NCBI GenBank assembly: GCA_016801885.1
Contig: JAFBJY010001314.1
Span: 50,681 to 114,680 of the forward strand
Length of the DNA stretch: 64,000 nucleotides
Direction of reading: 5' to 3'
Source of the DNA: Toxotes chatareus
Taxonomy: Eukaryota > Chordata > Actinopteri > Toxotidae
Each line of letters starts with the position of its first letter. Position 1 is the first letter of the stretch. The notes beneath the pieces were generated by a model. That model searched no databases, was not told the origin of the DNA, and saw nothing but the letters and a program-made list of their open reading frames with translations. The position numbers were made by a program, and so were the translations under genes. Positions 57,501-64,000 of this stretch are shown here, piece after piece.

Positions 57501-59999
57501 AAAATTTTTTTTAAAATTTAACCCCCCGTTTTTTTTGGCTTTTAAAAGGGTTTATGTTTCTTAAAAACCCCCGGGCAAAACAAAGAGGGAACACCATGCC
57601 TTCAGTTCCCCAAAATTTAAAAACGGGGAAAGAAATACGGTTAGAAAACAAATTTTAAAGATCAATATCTTAGAAAAACCAAAGTTTTAACTAAAAACCC
57701 TTTTAAATACCAACTTTTCCCCCTTTTTAAAGGGGGGGCATTCCCATGATAAATGCGAAACCTGCTTAAAAAAAATTTTTAAATTTTTATTTTTGGGAAA
57801 AAGGCATTTTTTCACCCCTCCCCAAAAGCCCTATAACCCGAAGCACACCCCCGGTTTGTTGGGTTAGAACCTGAAGGGGTGTTGTTTTTTTGAAAAATAA
57901 ATTTTCAATCAGTTTAAAAGGGCCGAAATGTTTAAACGGTTTTCCCCTGTGCTTTTTGAAAAAGGTTGACAAACCCTTTGGGTTTTCAAAGGGGCTTGGG
58001 ATTTTGGTTCCCAATCCCCAAAAAAAAAGCTTTTAACCCGGAACATTTTTTGGGATGAACCCCTTTGGAGGTTTTGAAAAAAGAAACACTTAAACCAAAG
58101 GATGCCTTTCGGGAAAATCTCAAACATTTTGGTTTTAATAAGTACTTAAAGGTTTTTTAACAGCTTTTCCCCTGGGCTTTTTATTCCCGCCCCGCCCAAA
58201 ATGTTGGGTTAAAAGGCCTTGGGAAGGGAAAGCGCCACTCTTTTTTTCCCGAAAAAAAAAGTGGCTTAGGAAACCTCAATTTACCCAAAAGGGGATGACC
58301 AAAAGACTGACATGACAGAAGATTTTTTTCCAAAAAAATAAAAGGTGAAAACCTGGCCCTTTTGGGGGTTTCCCGTGGCAAGAAGATTTTGGTTTATGGG
58401 GTTTCCCTTTTAGTGGTTTAGAGATGATCCTCGGGTTTGGGATTCTGGAAAAAAGAGAAACATGAAAAAATGTGTTTATAAAACCAGCAACATCTACAGT
58501 ATTTAAAATTTTGACAAAACCTTTTTGAAATTTTACCAAAGATCCGTTTTTCTCCCACGCTGATCTTTTTTGGGGGCGCCTTTCCCGCTGGTTGTGGAGT
58601 GAGAAAATGAAGCAGCAGCAGAAGAGGGAAACCATGTTTTCCCCCTCTGGGGGCAGAGTGAAAAATCCTTTTTCACTCATTATATATATTAAGTGTGTTT
58701 TTGATATTGCTCGATTGTTCTAATGGTTTTACTAATGATCTTTAAAATATACCCCATATAAAACTATTAATGGCCCAGTCATTATAAATCTGTGCTGGGG
58801 AGCAAAAAAACAAGTTCAGCCCCCACACCGAATCTTTTAAATGCAGACTTATGGCCTATTTAACCAAAATGCTTTTTAAAAAAAAATCAATAAAAAAAAT
58901 AAAATGGGTGACTGTTGGGCGACTCACATAACTGCATTACTATTCTGATGATAACCGTACCGCTTTATCAGCAGGCCCGATCCCCCATTCAGAGCAGCTT
59001 TAGTTGTTGTTTTAAGAGAGACGCCTTTTTTCAGGTTCCGCCTCCTTGATAAACCCTTTTTATTTAAAAATGCTGTTCCATTTTTTAGGAACCTTGAAGA
59101 AAACCCCCGCTCCAAAAAATCAGTGGGGAAGTCTGGCAAAATCTAAATAAAAAAAGAAAACAACATTTTCAAACGTTTAAAAAAAACCAAATTTTTTTTA
59201 AACTAACCTTTTCCCAAGGGCATCCAAAAACGGGAAACGGTAAAACATCCGGGTGACCTCAGGGGGCATGGGAAACTGCCGACGGTGTAGAAGGTTTTCC
59301 CCCATCCCTGGGGGGGACTAAGTCAGGGCCGCTGTGTGGTGAAGGAGAGATATGGTTCCTGCATTCATCTCTTTATTGGCTGATCATCAATGTTCTAGAT
59401 GGGACGTCCTTTTTGCTCCAATTTTCCTGGGGTGAAGAGGAACAAATACTGTATGTTGCTTATATGCAAACAAGGGGGTTAAAAATTTATATCATTTTTT
59501 GGGGAGAGTCTTTCGTGGGGAAAGTGAACAATCCCAAGGGTGAAACTCTTTTTGCTTTTTTAAAGCCTCCTGCAAGCAGGAAAAAAAAACTCTTACCATT
59601 TTTTTTCTGTTTTATAAAAGGTACAGGGTTGTTTGGGCCCCTTACCCCCTTTTTTTCCTGCATGTGAGGGGAAAAATATTAACCAGTAACCGGTGGTGGA
59701 ATATTTCAAACTCTGGGGCTCTTTTATACCCTTTTAAAACCAGCCCTCTTGCTTTTAAAAAGTAAGAATTTCCTCCACATTCTAAAAAAGGAAAAGGGGC
59801 ATGTGCCGCTTCTGGGTCCAGGCCCAGGGGCACCCGGGGGAGCCCCCCAATTCAAAAATGCACCAAGGCCCATGGCACCCCCCCACGGGTGGTGAGCCCA
59901 TGGGGGGTGGTGCCACCCGGGGTGGGGTTCCCAAAACCCCCGAGCCTGAGAGGGCTGAGTCCATGCCTACCAACTGAGCCAACCAGGCGGGTAAAAGAA
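54502..59999. other. Corrupted/low-quality sequence block (not annotatable)
   Basis: The composition changes sharply at 54,502: long A, T, C and G runs follow one another (ccccgggg, ttttaaaacccc), microsatellites and normal vertebrate word usage vanish, and open frames of up to about 200 codons appear on both strands without domains. Some portions (about 58,260-58,720, 59,330-59,470, 59,800-59,990) look more natural. The best explanation is an uncorrected, homopolymer-distorted read used to close a gap. Coding calls in this block should not be trusted. Confidence 0.8.
59805..59992 (-). repeat. Distorted tRNA-derived SINE
   Basis: On the minus strand the sequence has a pol III A-box (tggctcagttggtag, 59,967-59,981) within gcctggttggctcagttggt. 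About 45 nt later comes a damaged B-box region (gggttttgggaacccc, where GGGTTCGAnnCCC is expected), then a tail containing catgggc, caccaagg-type and gaattgggg words. It resembles tRNA-derived fish SINEs. The distortions are homopolymer changes. Confidence 0.45.
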
Positions 60000-61213
60000 A
60001 ACATTATAAACATATTTTCAGCCACTTTTGATCTTTTTGGGGGAAAACATTTTATTAATACCTGTACATTTTTTTTTTTTAGGAATTATGTCTAATAAAT
60101 AATGATTAAAAACTAGTCGAACAAGTTGGAAAAAAAATTACATTTTTTGCAAGCACACTTGTCCATCAAAGGCTGGCATCCAGAATTTACTTGTTCTTGC
60201 TTAAAAATGCTTTAGACTGACAGTGATCCCGGTTGGGACTTGGAGAGGAGGGAGTCTTTCACACTTTGTTGCAGGACACTTAGATCTGAAGATCACACAC
60301 ACACACACAAGTATAAGGCAACAAAATCTAAAGTCCAGCACATTCAAACTATATCGCATACCTGGCTGGATATTACCCGTCCCAAGACAAAACATCACCA
60401 TTACCTATAACTCTGGGCTTACCACAAGTAGTGAGGGTCACATATTCTGGTCAGGTCTGAACGATCAGCCAGGTTCATAGATGCTTCAGTAGATGGAGGT
60501 CTGGAAATGGACAACACATACAGCTTCATATGAACTGATTAAATACTGTACTTTGGGATTCTTATCATCCACTTCTCACAATCACATATTTTTGTCTGTG
60601 TCAAGATACAAATCTCTCAAAATATATGCAGCAAATATGAATTTTTAAATGTCCTACCATCATCACTGTAGATGAAAACACACAGACCTTTTGGAAACAT
60701 CCCTCATCCACCTCTGCTCCCTTGTTGATCTGTGACTTTCAGTGTTGTGTAGTCTCTGGGATAAGAAACTTCTGCTGGACTATACATAACAACTCCACGC
60801 TACCAAAAATGTTTACATCTTTATTCATTTAATACTAAACATCTGACTGATCTGCACTGAGAAACTGAGAAGCAAGCCTCTTGAAATTCTAATGTACTTC
60901 TTCTTCCCTCCATGCTTGCACTTCTTTGATCAACATGTCTGTTTGACATAAAGGAAGAAAATGTCAGGTATGTCTGAGAACAACATGTTCAAGTAAAGTT
61001 TCTTATCCTTAACCACACACTGTTAAAAATATTATCTACTTCACTGCCACCAAAACAGCAAGGTTACAGTTTGCAAGCTCAACTGTTAGCATGCTAGCTA
61101 AACCGACTTTTCAGCTGCGCCTCGCGCTGCTGAGCCGAACAAATTATTCTCTTAAAACACCGGACATGCGGGTTGCATTGTTGGATGGTTATTTCCAAAA
61201 TAGTATTAATTAC
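60000..61213. other. Non-coding interval
   Basis: Composition returns to normal. A CA run lies at about 60,294-60,309. No gene recognised. Confidence 0.45.
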
Positions 61214-61288
61214 CTTCACAGATGCGCGCGTCGTCATTAGTTTGTGAAGCTTATCAAACAGTTTGTCATTACCGTCATACAGACACAT
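61214..61288 (-). CDS. Candidate 25-codon first exon, unidentified gene
   Basis: On the minus strand ATG 61,288 opens MCLYDGNDKLFDKLHKLM and runs in frame to ASVK with a GTAATT donor. The surrounding DNA is CpG-richer (gatgcgcgcgtcgtc, cgcctcgcgctg). No second exon was recognised. Speculative. Confidence 0.2.
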
Positions 61289-61868
61289 CACATGCCACAG
61301 ACAGTATGGCTGACATTAACGTTTGCGTGAAAGTCAATAGCTCCACAATGGCAGCTAAGAACAGTTAGCTAACTAATATGGAGGGAGCTTACTTGCTCGT
61401 AAATAATGTGGAGGGTGCTAATGGGGGTTACGTCTCAATATCAAGTTCGCAGCTTGCTTGTTAGGGCGGTACTATGTAAGTAGATAAAGTTAGAGAACAA
61501 TGACAAAATATCACACATCAAAAGTACTTTCTGATAAAAATCATGCTCTGGCTTCAGCCTTGTGACGATGCCCAGCGTTTGCCGGATAAAATGCATCGTG
61601 AACTCCAGGACAGAGTTAAAACCAGATCCTGAACACTAGGAATAAAGTCCAAAAATTCAACTCGGCGTCGTGTACACTCCCCAACACAACTGTAGTCAGA
61701 GTTATACAACAACCCAGAAAATGTAACAGTTTCACACTTTTTTTTGCCTGACTCAGATTTTAGTACTCTTTGTGAATTTGCTATGTGTTAGTACATGTAG
61801 TTGTGTACAGAACTAGCTGTTGCTGTCCTTGGTGCTGAATTCACCAACCCAGCTGAATGGTCTTGAGT
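61289..61868. other. Non-coding interval with inverted duplicate of 38.2 kb
   Basis: 61,800-61,862 is the reverse complement of about 38,214-38,275 with few differences; it abuts the segmental duplicate starting at 61,869. No gene seen. Confidence 0.55.
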
Positions 61869-62406
61869 GCTTATTGTTGTAATTCATTTGGTATTTTTAT
61901 AGAAGGTTCACATCAGCTAGGTATGGGTTATGTTTTGGTTAGTGTTAGGCTTTCAGTTATGATGGTTAAGGTTAGGGTTAAGGAGCAAGGAATGTATTAT
62001 GGCAACATGTATCCTCACAACTATATTAAGACGAGAATGTGTGTGTGTGTGTGAATGTGTGTGTGTGAGAGAGAGAGTGTGTGTGTGTGTGTGTTTGTGT
62101 GTGTGTGAGAGAGACAGAGAGTGAGTGTTTGTCCTTTGATGCCTTTGATGGGTATCAACATTCTGCAGCCTGATGTCAGAGGCTGCAGTAAGTGGACACA
62201 CACACAGAGACAAAGTTGGAGAAGTCAAACAGAGCAGGAAACAGTTGGACCGGGACAGGACTTGCTCATGGATTTAGGAAGCAAGCAGCACTCTAGATAT
62301 TTCTGCACAATTACTGACAAGGAAGGGAGGAGCTAATACTGCTGTTACAAGGACAAGAGGACACTACAGGAAAGTCCAGATCAGCTCCATGGCTTCTCAG
62401 TAAGTC
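61869..62406 (+). repeat. Segmental duplicate of 33,467-33,979 (downstream copy)
   Basis: Same order as the upstream copy: gcttattgttgtaattcatt, a GT/GA microsatellite (about 62,035-62,125), then a conserved block. The block ends ccATGGCTTCTCA followed by gtaagt, which would suit a first coding exon encoding only Met-Ala-Ser before a phase-2 donor. Gene identity is unknown. Confidence 0.7.
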
Positions 62407-63519
62407 GCACCTTTTTTAGTTGGGATGTCAGTGTTTCAGTTCAGCGGGATGTGTTTGTTAAATTGACATGAGATGTCTAATCACACAAGAACTTCAGCAG
62501 CCCAAAGGTTTCCAGCACATGTTCAGTTTATTTATGCTTGGATTGTATTCTGTGAGATTTTCCTTATTGTCAACTTCTAGGTTTCCATTTTGTCTTTTGC
62601 TCAGCTATTAAGTGGTTTGTGTTAAAGGAAAGATGCCCATTTTGTTCAAGTTTGTCTTTTAAACATCAGATGTTCAGAAACATCTACATGCTTTTATGTA
62701 AATTGAAATCATTTGTGGTTGTTGCTTTGGATCCTCCCAAATGATGGAGTATAAAATCTACAGTCCATGTCCTGTAAGCAAGGGATCTTCCAAAGTTCAA
62801 AAGAAAGCAAACACGAGGCTTCAGCAGTCTGACTTATATAGTTGAAACAGCATGTCCTCCAAGTCTTTTTATCATTTATGTTGAAGATCAACGATCCGCG
62901 TGCTTTGTGCAGTATGTGGAACAGTAGTTTGTCTTGCAGCCACAGATCCAGAGACTCCCTGCAGCCTGGAGGTGGAAGTACTGTGAGACGAGAAAGCACA
63001 ACACCATGGGAGAGAGAAGAAGCCAAGTTAGTAACATGTGGCCATCGGGATATGAATGTACAGATGGAGAGGCAGAGGAGGAGAGGAAATCAGTGCATCA
63101 TGTGAAGTCTTCCAAAGTGTAGACCTATAGGCAGCATAACTAGTGGGTTCATTCAGGAAAGCCTTACTCAGCTCTGACTATAAGGTTCATCACAAGGGAA
63201 AGTTTGAAGCCTCCCTCTAAACATGGAGAGGGCATCTACTCAAGACCTAAACTAGTAGATGGTTCCACAGCAGAGGAGCCTGATATCTGAGGGCTCTGGC
63301 TCCCCATTCTCTCTATTGGAGGACTTTAGGAACCACAAGTAACCTGCACGGGGAACACAATGTTCCAGGGTAGTAGGGATGAAGCTGCACTGCTGCTGTG
63401 GACCCGCTTGTGACATGCCATTCATACACAGTCATTGCCAACTCTTAACATTCCCCTCTCCTTAGCTGTGTCTTCAGTAGCTAAACTTGTGTGTATCTAT
63501 CTGAAGATTAAAAAACCTG
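62407..63519. other. Non-coding interval with interspersed repeat
   Basis: About 63,140-63,420 (with gatggttccacagcagagga and ctgatatctgagggctctgg) resembles a widespread fish repeat. No coding domain. Confidence 0.45.
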
Positions 63520-64000
63520 TTCTAAAACGCCCTCTTTTTTTTCCGCCTTGGGACTTTTCAGCTTTCTACCCGTTCCACAGTTTGGAGGGTCTCACCCTGT
63601 GCTCTTGTTTTTTCCCTTTGGGGGTAACACGCCTTATGCCCCCTGTTTAATGGGTCAATTAAGAATCAGAGCTGTGTTTTGTTTTTTGATAAAGCAAACC
63701 AAACTTTTCCTGCCCAATTAAAAAAATTTTTAAAAAAGGGAATTAAAGGGGGGGGTTTTTTTTAAAAAAAAAATTTTTTTTTCCCTTTAAAAAAAAAATT
63801 TTTTTTGGGGGTTTTTTTAAAACCTTTTTTTCCAAAGGGAAAAAAAAAAAAAAACCTTTTAAAGGGGGGTTTTTTTTCCCCCCCTTTAAAATTTAAATTT
63901 GGGGGAAAAACCCCAAAAATTTAAATTTTTTTTGGGGGGGTTTTTTGGGGGGAAAACCCCAAAAAAAAATTTTTTGGAATTTTTTTTTTTTAATTTAAAA
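63520..64000. other. Second low-quality stretch at window end
   Basis: Homopolymer lengths rise progressively until from about 63,710 the sequence is almost only runs of A, T, G and C. It looks like failing base calls, not biology. Confidence 0.8.

Noticed and set aside
61953..62228. Minus-strand frame rich in HTHTHT/SLSHTH
   Set aside because: Translation of a GT/GA microsatellite.
63710..64000. Extreme A/T run structure that could suggest telomeric or centromeric DNA
   Set aside because: No fixed repeat unit; run lengths change irregularly after a gradual quality loss from 63,520.

Overview
The window looks like ray-finned (teleost) fish genomic DNA. Genes are split by short GT-AG introns, the dominant genes are fish-type NLR receptors (FISNA-NACHT-LRR-PRY/SPRY, the NLRC3-like family), and the gaps are full of fish repeats: Tc1, hAT, piggyBac, CR1/L2-type LINEs, a tRNA-derived SINE, a solo LTR and many TG/GATA/AT microsatellites. 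No prokaryotic operon, CRISPR array or complete rRNA/tRNA gene is visible.

Layout. 1-13.35 kb: NLR copy A, entered in an intron just before its fifth coding exon, on the + strand. It has a pre-FISNA exon, a large FISNA-NACHT exon with a nonsense codon at 1777, four LRR exons and a broken PRY/SPRY exon. Its introns carry a hAT/ZBED remnant with a solo LTR and a MITE inside it, and a Tc1 element. 13.35-15.3 kb: LTR-retroelement-like debris and a perfect hairpin. 15.8-19.3 kb: a multi-exon, frameshifted, transposase-like gene of a family I cannot name. 19.3-24.2 kb: AT-rich sequence, then a 1,331-bp non-autonomous hAT with an exact 8-bp target duplication and an internal 36-bp minisatellite. 24.2-26.3 kb: a PGBD4-like piggyBac pseudogene. 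29.5-31.0 kb: four exon relics that look like domain I of a T-type voltage-gated calcium channel. 32.4-33.0 kb: LINE reverse transcriptase on the minus strand. 33.5-34.0 kb: a segment repeated at 61.9-62.4 kb. 36.9-37.1 kb: a possible first exon on the minus strand. 39.6 kb: an orphan LRR-exon relic. 41.0-54.5 kb: NLR copy B with its candidate promoter, a LINE in its 5' intron, its start codon (with an upstream short ORF), N-terminal repeat exons, FISNA-NACHT exon and three LRR exons. 54.5-60.0 kb: sequence of very abnormal composition that I read as uncorrected base calls. 60.0-63.5 kb: ordinary non-coding DNA. 63.5-64.0 kb: homopolymer-dominated sequence.

Copies A and B are a recent duplication about 45 kb apart (position 1 matches about 44,946, and 12,741 matches 54,501) that includes introns and old transposons. 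Comparing them dates events. The solo LTR, the Tc1 and an extra LRR exon are present only in A. A run of one-base homopolymer contractions is present only in B, and together with the corrupted block beside it this suggests that B may be intact in the animal but wrong in the assembly. NLR proteins of this family are cytosolic innate-immune receptors: NACHT binds nucleotide, LRR and SPRY provide recognition surfaces. Nothing in the window amounts to a new multi-gene system; the most unusual coding material is the unnamed transposase-like gene and the calcium-channel relic.
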